Source: Muribaculaceae bacterium | GTDB lineage: Bacteria; Bacteroidota; Bacteroidia; Bacteroidales; Muribaculaceae | Assembly: GCA_014867205.1 (NCBI GenBank) | Contig: WGUO01000029.1 | Coordinates: 1 to 39,913 of the forward strand | Length of the DNA: 39,913 bases | Direction: 5' to 3' | Shown: piece by piece, positions 1-7,265 of the stretch | How the letters are laid out: every line of letters begins with the position of its first letter | Position numbering within the stretch: the first letter of the stretch is position 1 | Made by a program: the position numbers and the translations under genes | The notes under the pieces: model-generated | Database searches by the model: none | The model's input: only the letters and a program-made list of their open reading frames with translations | Told to the model about the DNA's origin: nothing

Positions 1-2
1 CG

Positions 3-137
3 GACATCGGTCTTGCTGAATCAAAGTGGGGATACAGCAATGTATCCACGGGCGCAGGTGTCGTGGCAGCAAAATCCTCATCCAAATATACAATAGATTT
101 GAAGGAATTTCTAAAAACAACATTAAACAACAGATAA
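3..137 (+). CDS. C-terminal end of an unknown protein (partial)
   Basis: The frame is open from the window edge for 44 codons and ends in TAA one base before the next gene's ATG. The visible residues include DIGLAESKWGYS and end in KTTLNNR. No domain can be recognised in so short a piece. The close spacing and shared strand suggest it is in one transcription unit with the lipoprotein genes that follow. The start and most of the protein lie outside the window. Confidence 0.6.
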   Translation, partial: DIGLAESKWGYSNVSTGAGVVAAKSSSKYTIDLKEFLKTTLNNR

Positions 138-138
138 G

Positions 139-546
139 ATGAAAAAGTTACTTTTTATCGCAACTATGCTGTTCACGATACTAACCCTCCCATCATGTGA
201 GGGCGTTGATGGACCAGACCCACCACCTGTTTTCTCTGAAATAGCAATCCGTCTTGAATATATCGGTCTGGATGATTTTAAAGGTGAATTATCCAGAATA
301 GCGATATTCATTACTGATGAAGACGGTAATTTCATAGTCCGTCATGCTGACAAAATAGACGGGGATACATTTACGGTTGATTGCAAACCCGGCAAATATG
401 TCGTAAGCGCCGAATATGTTAATCCCAATACCGATGATGACAACATCATTCTCGAAAGTGTAAATGTAGAAGTACAAGCAGAACAACCGCTTGAAGTGAT
501 TTTGAAAATAAACCTCAATAAAATAGAAAAGCAAAAACAAAACTAA
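139..546 (+). CDS. Predicted small lipoprotein, unknown function
   Basis: A 135-aa protein with a clear lipoprotein signal: MKK, a hydrophobic stretch, then LPSC with the acylated cysteine at residue 20. The mature part begins with a proline-rich linker (GPDPPPV) and continues as alternating hydrophobic and polar residues, which suggests a small beta-sandwich; this is inference. It would sit in the outer or inner membrane leaflet. The first nine codons and the start of the tenth are identical in DNA to those of the next gene at 561, so the leader has been duplicated or exchanged. It begins one base after the stop of the preceding gene and lies 14 bp before the next. The family is not recognised. 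Confidence 0.8.
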   Translation: MKKLLFIATMLFTILTLPSCEGVDGPDPPPVFSEIAIRLEYIGLDDFKGELSRIAIFITDEDGNFIVRHADKIDGDTFTVDCKPGKYVVSAEYVNPNTDDDNIILESVNVEVQAEQPLEVILKINLNKIEKQKQN

Positions 547-560
547 GGATGTAAATATCA

Positions 561-992
561 ATGAAAAAGTTACTTTTTATCGCAACCGTATTGTTCACGG
601 TTCTCTCGTTCTCTTCCTGCAAGGAAGATGATCCAGTTCCCATGATTTGGGAGTTCTCCGACTATGACCGAGAGGCTGTCTCGGCAGTCTATGCTCCTGA
701 TTTTGTCAATCAGGTGGCAATCGCTGCACCTCCGGAGTATAGCGGTGACATCACTCTGAAATGCACCAATTACCCTCAGATTACGCTCAATGCGAATAAC
801 GCTGATGGTACTTTTAAGAGTGCCGAGGCCGGATTCACGGTAATAAAGGTTAATGACAACACTCTTAAAATCACTTTTGAGCCAATAGAGGCAACAAGTG
901 ATAATGGAATATATGAATTCGTTTCGGCTGACGGTAGAAACGGCAAGGAAACGGGGAACACCAATATGTCTGTCGGCAGAGTTAAAAAATGA
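561..992 (+). CDS. Predicted small lipoprotein, unknown function
   Basis: A 143-aa lipoprotein with the lipobox FSSC at residues 17-20. The leader is nearly the same as that of the gene at 139 (MKKLLFIAT in both), but the mature parts do not resemble each other, which points to leader shuffling rather than whole-gene duplication. The mature region holds short beta-rich segments such as ITLKCTNYPQITLN, suggesting an immunoglobulin-like fold (inference). Its TGA overlaps the ATG of the 47-aa gene at 989, so the two are probably translationally coupled. Function is unknown. Confidence 0.8.
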   Translation: MKKLLFIATVLFTVLSFSSCKEDDPVPMIWEFSDYDREAVSAVYAPDFVNQVAIAAPPEYSGDITLKCTNYPQITLNANNADGTFKSAEAGFTVIKVNDNTLKITFEPIEATSDNGIYEFVSADGRNGKETGNTNMSVGRVKK

Positions 993-1132
993 AAGCCCCT
1001 AAATCACGACTCATTGTCGTAATGTCAGCTGTTGCCATGCTGGTGTCGGTATCTTCCTGCGCCACTATGCGTATTGACCCGTCCAACAGAGCCGAACAGG
1101 TTTCAGTAACATTCGACAAGACAATCAAATAA
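989..1132 (+). CDS. Very small lipoprotein (47 aa)
   Basis: ATG at 989 overlaps the TGA of the preceding gene (ATGA) and the frame ends in TAA at 1130-1132. The product has a positively charged start (MKAPKSR), a hydrophobic core and a lipobox VSSC with cysteine at residue 24, leaving only 23 mature residues. The overlap, the lipobox and the position between two other lipoprotein genes support real expression. The next gene starts 11 bp later. Peptides of this kind often act as small envelope partners or are processed, but nothing here shows a role. Confidence 0.65.
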   Translation: MKAPKSRLIVVMSAVAMLVSVSSCATMRIDPSNRAEQVSVTFDKTIK

Positions 1133-1143
1133 CAGAATAAATA

Positions 1144-1653
1144 ATGAAATATTCCTTACTCGGGATAAGCGTTATCGCGCTTATCTCAGCCCTCTTGTTG
1201 TCTTCTTGCAGCAAGGAAGAGTACGTGCCGGTGCCGGTCAGTTCAAAGTCATGCAACATCGAGATTGAATGTGTCGGAGCTTCCGGCGAGAATCTTCTCG
1301 CAGACAAATCCTTCACCGACAAAATCAAAATCGAGGGCGAGAACTCCCACTCCAACATCAAGTTCACGGTCAATAACAATCATCTTTGTTTCGAGGCAGA
1401 CCTTCCTGACCAAGACGATATGAAGTGGTCTAAAGACAGAAGTGAGGCTACGGGCATATCAAAGATGACCGTCAAGTTTGGCAAGCAGAAAGCATCGTTG
1501 AAATGCTTTTTGAAATACATCGCGAATCGACCTCCGGCAACAGTAGGCGGTTCCATCACTCTTGAAGAAGTCGAATACAAAGGTATGACTTACAAGCGTA
1601 GCGGAGGCTCTGTGACATTCAGAATACAATTCAACAGAGACGGCAAGCTATAA
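1144..1653 (+). CDS. Predicted lipoprotein, unknown function
   Basis: A 169-aa protein with an N-terminal hydrophobic segment and lipobox LSSC at residues 19-22. The mature part has several short strands (SCNIEIECVGASGENLLADK near residues 37-56) and a C-terminal strand-rich tail with GGSVTFRIQF, compatible with a beta-sandwich exported domain. It follows the 47-aa gene by 11 bp and precedes the 1718 gene by 64 bp, so it probably belongs to the same plus-strand lipoprotein operon. No family is recognised. Confidence 0.8.
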   Translation: MKYSLLGISVIALISALLLSSCSKEEYVPVPVSSKSCNIEIECVGASGENLLADKSFTDKIKIEGENSHSNIKFTVNNNHLCFEADLPDQDDMKWSKDRSEATGISKMTVKFGKQKASLKCFLKYIANRPPATVGGSITLEEVEYKGMTYKRSGGSVTFRIQFNRDGKL

Positions 1654-1717
1654 TATCAAAAAAGCAAACGCCGGTAACACGGCATAATATCAACCAAATA
1701 AATCAAAATCACAAACA

Positions 1718-2638
1718 ATGAAAAAGATTCTCTTTTTCCTCACCGTCCTCGCGACGGTGCTCGGCATGCAGTCGTGTAGCAATGCCGACGAACCGCAAAT
1801 AGCTGCGGTTACTCAAGAAAGGGACTACGAGGTAGTCTATGTAGGAGACCTCTCCACCCCGACCACACGTGCAAACGTGGATGCAACTCAGACATCTGAA
1901 CAAATCCTGAAGTTCAAGGATCAGGCCGCCTATGACCGAACTTTAGCATCGGTCAAGGCAATGGATGGAGCTGCCAGACTGGAGTTCTTCAACAAAATCG
2001 GTTTCGACGGAGCATATACGCTCTTGAACAAAGCGGATGAAGAGCTTGACAAGGCTTTCGACCTTGCAGAAACCACAGACTCGATTTCCGGTGTGGCAAT
2101 CATCCGCGAGTGCGTAGAAAAGTATAGTGGCATTCTGACGTTCAACGAGACAGACCCTTCAGATGTGACTCCTTCACTGCCATTTGTCGATGAGAAGGCA
2201 GAACTGCTGGGCAACAAGAATGGCTATGTAATGGTCGGAGACAACCTCATTGCTCCCAAAGCAGCTGCACCCGGTCCGGTTTATAATGGAAGCTTCATTA
2301 AATATGGAGCCGAAGTTAAAGTCAAGAACGGCAAGTATACCAGCTATTTCAGATTAGGTCGTATCGGCGTGAATATGGCCTTCCAGTTAGAGACCTACCG
2401 CAGAATCTTAGGAATCAAGAAGTCTGACAAAAATTGCTGCTATGACGGGAATCTCGAAATCTACAGCAACGGCAAGTCTGAAAAGGCAATAATCCACAAT
2501 GGTAAAGGTGATTGGAAATTGTACTCCTTGGCAAGTGCCTACACTCCCAGAGTAAACATGAAGATGACAAACTTTTCATCTACTCGAAATAACAACAATA
2601 AAGTTTCTAAAACGATTACCAATATTTTGGTAAAATAA
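1718..2638 (+). CDS. Predicted lipoprotein with shared head region
   Basis: A 306-aa lipoprotein with lipobox MQSC at residues 17-20. A helical region (about residues 60-130, LKFKDQAAYDRTLASV and FFNKIGFDGAYTLL) is followed by VMVGDNLIAP near residue 175 and a strand-rich C-terminal half. The same order (F.D..A.....M, a helix with GYDSL/GFDGA, then V.VG[DN].I) appears in the larger lipoprotein at 2719, so the two seem to share a head domain with different C-terminal parts. This comparison is by eye. Exported surface protein; role unknown. The 79-bp gap after it holds a strong hairpin. Confidence 0.8.
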   Translation: MKKILFFLTVLATVLGMQSCSNADEPQIAAVTQERDYEVVYVGDLSTPTTRANVDATQTSEQILKFKDQAAYDRTLASVKAMDGAARLEFFNKIGFDGAYTLLNKADEELDKAFDLAETTDSISGVAIIRECVEKYSGILTFNETDPSDVTPSLPFVDEKAELLGNKNGYVMVGDNLIAPKAAAPGPVYNGSFIKYGAEVKVKNGKYTSYFRLGRIGVNMAFQLETYRRILGIKKSDKNCCYDGNLEIYSNGKSEKAIIHNGKGDWKLYSLASAYTPRVNMKMTNFSSTRNNNNKVSKTITNILVK

Positions 2639-2647
2639 CAACAATTC

Positions 2648-2703
2648 ATTGGGCTTGCTTCGGACTATACAAGTTTTTAACCCGTAACCGAGGCAAGCCC
2701 AAT
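2648..2703. repeat. 16-bp inverted repeat between two lipoprotein genes
   Basis: Arms 2648-2663 and 2688-2703 match over 16 bp with one G-U type mismatch, around a 24-nt loop that contains a run of five T. The stem starts ATTGGGCTTGC. There is no T-run after either arm, so it does not look like a plain rho-independent terminator. It lies 9 bp after the 1718 gene and ends 15 bp before the ATG of the 2719 gene, where it could control that gene's translation, stabilise the upstream mRNA 3' end, or bind a protein. Confidence 0.75.
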
Positions 2704-2718
2704 CAAAAATCAAATAAG

Positions 2719-4239
2719 ATGAAAATTAAAGAGTTGTGTAGAATATTAGTCTACATATTATTTATTGGGGTATCTTTGATGTCATGCTCCGATGATATGG
2801 TCCCTCCTGAAGAAATGGGAAGCTTCCCACTCACAAGAAGTGTAGCAGAGGAAGCCGATTCTACTGTACGATTGGCTTTCTCTGACGAGTTGGCTCTTTC
2901 AGAAGCTATTTCTTCAATGCAAGATGAAATGGAGGGTACTTCAGTGACTTCAGTGCAAAAGGTACAATCAGCAACACCTTCAAATCCCAAATTCATTAGC
3001 ATGATGGCAATGCAACCTGTATCTGATGTCACTCAACCGCGTCTAACCTACTATGAAGCTCTGGGCTACGATTCGCTTGTGCCAAATCCCAAGTTTGCCC
3101 AGCTACTAAATACTCGTGGTGAAGTTGAGGTGGGGAACGAGATTATAAAAATCACACCCAAAGGCACATATAGGTTCCCAAAGCAAGATGCACAGGATTG
3201 TATCGAATTTATCTCCCAAAATCCAAATGTTGAAGGTCAGCGAGTAAGTGACGACACGTATAAATTGAATGAAAAAGTAACACTGATCAAAACATTTCAG
3301 GAAAAAGATGCAGATTATTCATTACTTTCTATGGGCAATTATATTGACTTGCCTGATGATTTCTTTGGAGATGATGACGATGATTCGGCTACTCCATTAT
3401 TGGCTTCGACACGTTCATCAATCCCAGAGCCAGATTTCAATGGCTTTCAAACTTTCTCCGCTGATAGAAAAACACTCATTGGAAAACTAATTCAAAATAT
3501 TATTGGTTCGACAAAAGCATGCACCGTTAATTTCAATAAAAAAAGAAGAGTACGTGGTTCATTCTATTTTTATAATTACGGCGTATATGGTGAAATTGGG
3601 GTTAAAGGATGGACAGACAGAAAACGCAAACATTGGTTTGGATGGACAAAAGTAAATTGCGATGAACTAAGAGTCGGGTGGCGTAATGTAATCTTAAAAT
3701 TACCTTTATCTTCTGATCTTAAAAAGGCATTATCTGGAAACAAAGACATAGGCTATCTTCCTCCGCAAAATGTCAATATTAATGGAAAAGTTGCTAATAC
3801 AGCCACATTGGTAATGCCGGAAATCCCAAAAGACTTGAAATCGAAAATAATCGCGCAAGGAGTTAAGGCCATCTATAATTACGCTAAATCAAAATGGGGG
3901 AATAAGGCTAAAGATCTGGATAAAGCAGATGCATGTATAATAGCTACTCCATCTGAGTTGCAATTCGTCGCAAACGATGATGATATAGTAAAATATAACA
4001 CTAAGTCTTATTGCCATGTATTCGCAAAAAACTTCATGTATTTCAACATAGGGTGGTCTAATACAAATGGGTTCTTTCTTAATAATGTGACACAACACAA
4101 TGTTAGCCAGTTGGGAGCTTGGCTTAAAATGATAATAGGCCTGTTTAATCAGAAGCACATAACACTTACAAGTGGAGAAGTATATGTTTGTGCGCGTTTT
4201 GGAAACGAATGGCGAGGTATGAAGATTGTAAAAAAATAA
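2719..4239 (+). CDS. Large predicted lipoprotein, unknown function
   Basis: A 506-aa lipoprotein with lipobox LMSC at residues 20-23. Residues about 50-160 resemble the head of the neighbouring 306-aa lipoprotein: a helix starting LAFSDELALSEAI, then EALGYDSL, then VEVGNEIIKITPKGTY. An acidic patch (FFGDDDDDS near residue 215) and a basic, aromatic-rich region (residues about 270-310, with repeated W and K/R) follow. Base composition is visibly richer in A and T than in the preceding genes and the tra operon, which hints at separate acquisition. It is the last gene of the plus-strand group and converges on the lysozyme gene. Function is unknown. Confidence 0.8.
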   Translation: MKIKELCRILVYILFIGVSLMSCSDDMVPPEEMGSFPLTRSVAEEADSTVRLAFSDELALSEAISSMQDEMEGTSVTSVQKVQSATPSNPKFISMMAMQPVSDVTQPRLTYYEALGYDSLVPNPKFAQLLNTRGEVEVGNEIIKITPKGTYRFPKQDAQDCIEFISQNPNVEGQRVSDDTYKLNEKVTLIKTFQEKDADYSLLSMGNYIDLPDDFFGDDDDDSATPLLASTRSSIPEPDFNGFQTFSADRKTLIGKLIQNIIGSTKACTVNFNKKRRVRGSFYFYNYGVYGEIGVKGWTDRKRKHWFGWTKVNCDELRVGWRNVILKLPLSSDLKKALSGNKDIGYLPPQNVNINGKVANTATLVMPEIPKDLKSKIIAQGVKAIYNYAKSKWGNKAKDLDKADACIIATPSELQFVANDDDIVKYNTKSYCHVFAKNFMYFNIGWSNTNGFFLNNVTQHNVSQLGAWLKMIIGLFNQKHITLTSGEVYVCARFGNEWRGMKIVKK

Positions 4240-4273
4240 ACATACATAGGAAATTGATAATTCAGCAGTAATA

Positions 4274-4309
4274 GGCAATAAAAGAAAGACGGTCTTATTA
4301 TTTATTGCC
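4274..4309. terminator. Possible bidirectional terminator between convergent operons
   Basis: Perfect 9-bp arms GGCAATAAA and TTTATTGCC at 4274-4282 and 4301-4309 flank a partly pairing inner segment (AGAAAGAC / GTCTTATTA). It sits between the converging lipoprotein and transfer operons. The flanking T-run is weak on both strands, so the call rests on the stem and the position. Confidence 0.5.
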
Positions 4310-4355
4310 TTGCATAAAAATACAATAGCAAGTTGAAGATAATATCAAGTACAAT

Positions 4356-4386
4356 AGGGGATGTACTCCAAAAGAGCGCATCCCCT
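4356..4386 (-). terminator. Possible terminator of the transfer operon
   Basis: Arms AGGGGATG (4356-4363) and CATCCCCT (4379-4386) form an 8-bp stem that extends inward by a G-U pair, one mismatch and three further pairs around a 5-nt CAAAA loop. It begins 23 bp beyond the lysozyme stop codon on the minus strand. The tail after the stem is only moderately T-rich (ATTGTACTT), so efficiency is uncertain. Confidence 0.5.
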
Positions 4387-4409
4387 CGGTACAACATTAG
4401 ACGGTGATT

Positions 4410-4910
4410 TTACGGAATGAAAAGGGCGGCAAGCTCCTGACAGCGGCGCTTGTAAAGTCCTTTATGGAATCTACCCTTATATTTACAGTGGGCAGTATAG
4501 GCTTTGAATATGTTGCGGTCTCCGGCTTTCAGTTTCCGATATACCGAGCTTTTCTTTACCGCTCCCGGTCCGATATTGTAGGACAGCACCCCCAAAAGCA
4601 GCGCATCCATCGGTTTGAGGTCATTGAAGATACCGATAAACTTATTGAGATCTTTGCGTAAAAGCATATCGGCTTCCCGTTCACTCATCTTATAGCCTCG
4701 GAAATATTTTTCACCGGGAAGTTTTCTATGACCGTAGCCCAGATATGGCCAATGACGGCGAGAATCATGCAAAGTCTCGTGGTGCTTGATAATCAGAACG
4801 GCTCTCTCGTATGGAGGCAACTCCATTATTGATTTCTTCGCGGCGAAAGCCGGCGAAGTGGAGGAGAACGCCACTATCGCCATAAGTAAGATTAAAATTT
4901 TTCTCATCAT
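4410..4910 (-). CDS. Exported lysozyme (GH24-like), last gene of the transfer operon
   Basis: A 166-aa protein with a cleavable signal peptide (MMRKILILLMAIVAF, cleavage near SPAFA). The mature domain has the phage-type muramidase pattern: glutamate 45 in HHETLHDS, then YLGYGH as the equivalent of the catalytic aspartate/threonine stretch, and the downstream LSYNIGPGAV typical of GH24. It would cut peptidoglycan in the periplasm so that the transfer channel can be assembled. ATG overlaps the TGA of traQ. A lysozyme at the end of the tra operon is usual in CTnDOT-like elements. The exact family assignment is by motif only. Confidence 0.85.
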   Translation of the reverse strand: MMRKILILLMAIVAFSSTSPAFAAKKSIMELPPYERAVLIIKHHETLHDSRRHWPYLGYGHRKLPGEKYFRGYKMSEREADMLLRKDLNKFIGIFNDLKPMDALLLGVLSYNIGPGAVKKSSVYRKLKAGDRNIFKAYTAHCKYKGRFHKGLYKRRCQELAALFIP

Positions 4911-5437
4911 CGGATAATCGGAGTTACAGGTCCAACAATCGGGCCCACGATTCCGGGAATATCGCCGCCATCATCGCCGCTGTCCTTGCCGTTGAACTCA
5001 AAGGTCTGCTCCCACGGAGTCGAGCCGAAGTTATCCTCAATCACTATCAGGAGTTTGTGAGCCTCCGATGAACGGGCCGTGTAGTTCAGCCGGAAAGTCT
5101 TGCTTTCGAGAAGCACACGGTCGTTGTTGACAAGCACCGGTCCATCCACCAGCTTCAGCGTTCCCTCTCCGTCATATTGGAAATATCGGATGGTGTAGAG
5201 CGTGTTGGAATAGTTGCCCTCCGGCTTAATCTCGAAACGCAGCTCAACGGTCTGACCCTTTGCGATTTTGTCAGTATGGGGCATAACCTCCACCGTGAAC
5301 GGATACGACTGCTGGACTTCAAGGTCTTCGGAACATGAAGTTAGCGCGAGGATGATTGCGAACAGAGTTATCCAGAACCCGAAGAACCGGGCAGGAGTGA
5401 GGCGCATCGCGCCGATTTTATTGAGAATTGTATTCAT
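4907..5437 (-). CDS. traQ: Conjugative transposon protein TraQ (DUF3872-like lipoprotein)
   Basis: A 176-aa protein with an N-terminal hydrophobic segment ending in a lipobox LTSC at residues 32-35, then a strand-rich domain (about residues 45-150) with repeated beta signatures such as KGQTVELRFEIKPEGNYSNT, and a glycine/proline-rich tail (IPGIVGPIVGP). An internal ATG at residue 11 (5407) would still leave a complete lipoprotein signal. The order toprim protein - TraQ - lysozyme matches CTnDOT-type operons. The role within the transfer apparatus is not established; an envelope-anchored accessory role is inferred. Confidence 0.8.
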   Translation of the reverse strand: MNTILNKIGAMRLTPARFFGFWITLFAIILALTSCSEDLEVQQSYPFTVEVMPHTDKIAKGQTVELRFEIKPEGNYSNTLYTIRYFQYDGEGTLKLVDGPVLVNNDRVLLESKTFRLNYTARSSEAHKLLIVIEDNFGSTPWEQTFEFNGKDSGDDGGDIPGIVGPIVGPVTPIIR

Positions 5438-5440
5438 AAT

Positions 5441-6319
5441 TCAGAGTCTTAATTTTGAATTGTTGGAGATTTTGGGCTGTGTAGCCATCAGGTAGTCATT
5501 CAGATCCTTGTGGTCCGGATAAAGAGCCGACTTGTCAGCCACTTTGTCGCCGAACTCCCGGCGGAGTCTTGAAAGGGCGTTTCGCCCTGCATCGTCATTG
5601 TCGAGATAGCACAGAATCAAGGAGTAATCCGAAAGAGGCGTTATCGCCTTGCCGACATTGGCAACCGAGTTAAGTACCACCGAATCCACATCGTCATTGA
5701 AGCCCAGCCTCTCAGCCGAAAGAAAGTCGAGGAACCCCTCGAACACGTTGCATCGGGAATTGCCACCGGCTATATGCGATATTGCCTTCGGAGGATAAGA
5801 GAGCTTGGCAAACGGATTGCGCAACTCAAATCCATGTTCGACATTCTCAAAGCCGACGGCATAATAATCCCTGCCGTGTAGCCTGTAATCGACATGAACA
5901 CAATACCGTCGGGCCAGATTCTCCGGGATTCCGCGCCCCGCGAGATAGTTCAGTAACCTCCGGGAACACAGTGGCCCCACCTCGATATTCTCAAATGCCG
6001 GTTCCGGTCTGACTTTCGGCATAGGTTCCGGTCTGTAACCGTTGGGCATCGGAATCTTCATGACCTGCGAGATATATTCAGCCTGCTTGATGAAATCGCC
6101 ACTGCCGATCATCTCCCCAGCCAGAGTGAAGATATCGCCGCCCTTTCCGATACCATAGTCGTACCACAGATTATTATAGCCGATATGCAGGGAGGCGTTT
6201 CTCTCACTGCGGTACGGAGCCAGAAACCAGAACCCCTTGCGGTCTTTCCCTTTCATCTCCGCACCTAAATGCAGCATGAAATCAAGCAGGGATATTCCCT
6301 TGAAATATTCCTTGTCCAT
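5441..6319 (-). CDS. traP: TraP-like primase/toprim protein
   Basis: A 292-aa protein. Residues about 1-90 have the CHC2 primase N-domain pattern (ISLLDFMLHLG, APYRSERNASL, NLWYDYG, GGDIFTLA), but the zinc-binding Cys/His ligands of DnaG-type primases are absent. Residues about 175-270 are a toprim domain, with EGFLDFLS carrying the catalytic glutamate and YLDNDDAGRNA giving the DxD-type aspartates. Proteins of this type accompany Bacteroidales tra operons and are thought to prime synthesis on the transferred strand. It lies 3 bp after the small paralogue at 6323 and 3 bp before traQ. Confidence 0.8.
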   Translation of the reverse strand: MDKEYFKGISLLDFMLHLGAEMKGKDRKGFWFLAPYRSERNASLHIGYNNLWYDYGIGKGGDIFTLAGEMIGSGDFIKQAEYISQVMKIPMPNGYRPEPMPKVRPEPAFENIEVGPLCSRRLLNYLAGRGIPENLARRYCVHVDYRLHGRDYYAVGFENVEHGFELRNPFAKLSYPPKAISHIAGGNSRCNVFEGFLDFLSAERLGFNDDVDSVVLNSVANVGKAITPLSDYSLILCYLDNDDAGRNALSRLRREFGDKVADKSALYPDHKDLNDYLMATQPKISNNSKLRL

Positions 6320-6322
6320 GTT

Positions 6323-6670
6323 TCACATACGGAATTTTCGTTGTGGCTTCGGTACATCAGGCTCATGGCGAATGTCAACCTTGCGGATGGCAGACATTTC
6401 AGAGGCGATAAACCGGTTCAGCTCCGACATACTGCAACTGCCCATAATTTCGTATGCAAGGTCATATATTCCGCCATAAGCTCCTGATTTTGTATCACGC
6501 CACAAATTTGTTTCAGTGTTTATGACCATAGTCGCGGCGTGATTGTCATCGTATGGAGCATTGTAAACGCGCAGATTGCCGTCGGCTGCCACCGGGTGTT
6601 CCTGTCCAAGAGCCTTCATAAACTCCGTAAGCGGAATGTTCTTAATGTCAAGATCTACTATTGTAGGCAT
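6323..6670 (-). CDS. Free-standing primase N-domain paralogue
   Basis: A 115-aa protein that lines up with the first ~90 residues of the TraP-like protein encoded immediately downstream: IPLTEFMKALG against ISLLDFMLHLG, NAPYDDNHAATM against LAPYRSERNASL, TNLWRDTKSGAYGGIYDLAYEIMGS against the corresponding NLWYDYG...GGDIFTLAGEMIGS segment. No toprim domain follows, and the zinc-binding Cys/His residues are missing. It fits between traO and traP with 3-bp gaps on both sides, so it is translated in the same operon. It may bind DNA or partner TraP; it cannot be a primase by itself. Confidence 0.7.
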   Translation of the reverse strand: MPTIVDLDIKNIPLTEFMKALGQEHPVAADGNLRVYNAPYDDNHAATMVINTETNLWRDTKSGAYGGIYDLAYEIMGSCSMSELNRFIASEMSAIRKVDIRHEPDVPKPQRKFRM

Positions 6671-6673
6671 GGA

Positions 6674-7255
6674 TTATTCGATTGTGAGTTTAACGTGTAC
6701 CCCGAACTGGGTCAGGAAATGGCCGGTGTCGTTGCCGAACACGAACCGTTCCTTTACATGGGCGCCGAGCGCCAGCCTGTCCGAAAGATAAAAATCAGCC
6801 GACAGGGTCAACGCGCCGCCATAGATGAAGGCATCACCGTTCTTTATTGTAGAGCCGTCGGAAAGTATATGCTTACTCCAGTTGACTGTCTCATATCCGC
6901 CGAGAGCCGACACACCGCCATAAAGATGGAAGGTCTGAGAGTAGTCGCTGACGATATGGAGGTTATACCCGACCTCTCCCGTGAACTGCGCCACCGGGAT
7001 GCGGCCCTTCTCCCCATAGGGTCTGTAAGTCTGGAGATATTCTCCACCGAAAGACCAAGTGTTTGCATTACCTTTGAAAACGGAATAGAATACTCCGAAA
7101 TCATATCCGCAGTTGCGTGAGTTACCGGCATAGAAACCGTTTACCATGTCGGCACGGACTTCGACTGCCGACATTCCGGGGAGGCATCGCTGGGCCATTG
7201 CCCGCCCTCCGAAGAGGGTGAGCATGGCAGCGAAGATTATAAGAATCTTCTTCAT
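6674..7255 (-). CDS. traO: Conjugative transposon protein TraO
   Basis: A 193-aa exported protein starting at ATG 7255 (MKKILIIF), which places a normal signal peptide at the N-terminus, cleavage near RAMAQ, and leaves a 10-bp gap to traN. A longer upstream frame exists but has no signal. The mature part is rich in amphipathic strands with regular glycine and aromatic residues (SFGGEYLQTYRPYGE, GALTLSADFYLSDRLALG), and it ends in a short strand (FGVHVKLTIE), as in small outer-membrane beta-barrels. TraO proteins of CTnDOT elements show the same features; their precise role is not known. Confidence 0.8.
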   Translation of the reverse strand: MKKILIIFAAMLTLFGGRAMAQRCLPGMSAVEVRADMVNGFYAGNSRNCGYDFGVFYSVFKGNANTWSFGGEYLQTYRPYGEKGRIPVAQFTGEVGYNLHIVSDYSQTFHLYGGVSALGGYETVNWSKHILSDGSTIKNGDAFIYGGALTLSADFYLSDRLALGAHVKERFVFGNDTGHFLTQFGVHVKLTIE

Positions 7256-7265
7256 AAGCTGATGT

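Noticed and set aside
94..101. TAGATTTG as a promoter -7 box before the first lipoprotein gene
   Set aside because: It matches TAnnTTTG but lies within coding sequence and has no TTTG at -33; too weak to call.
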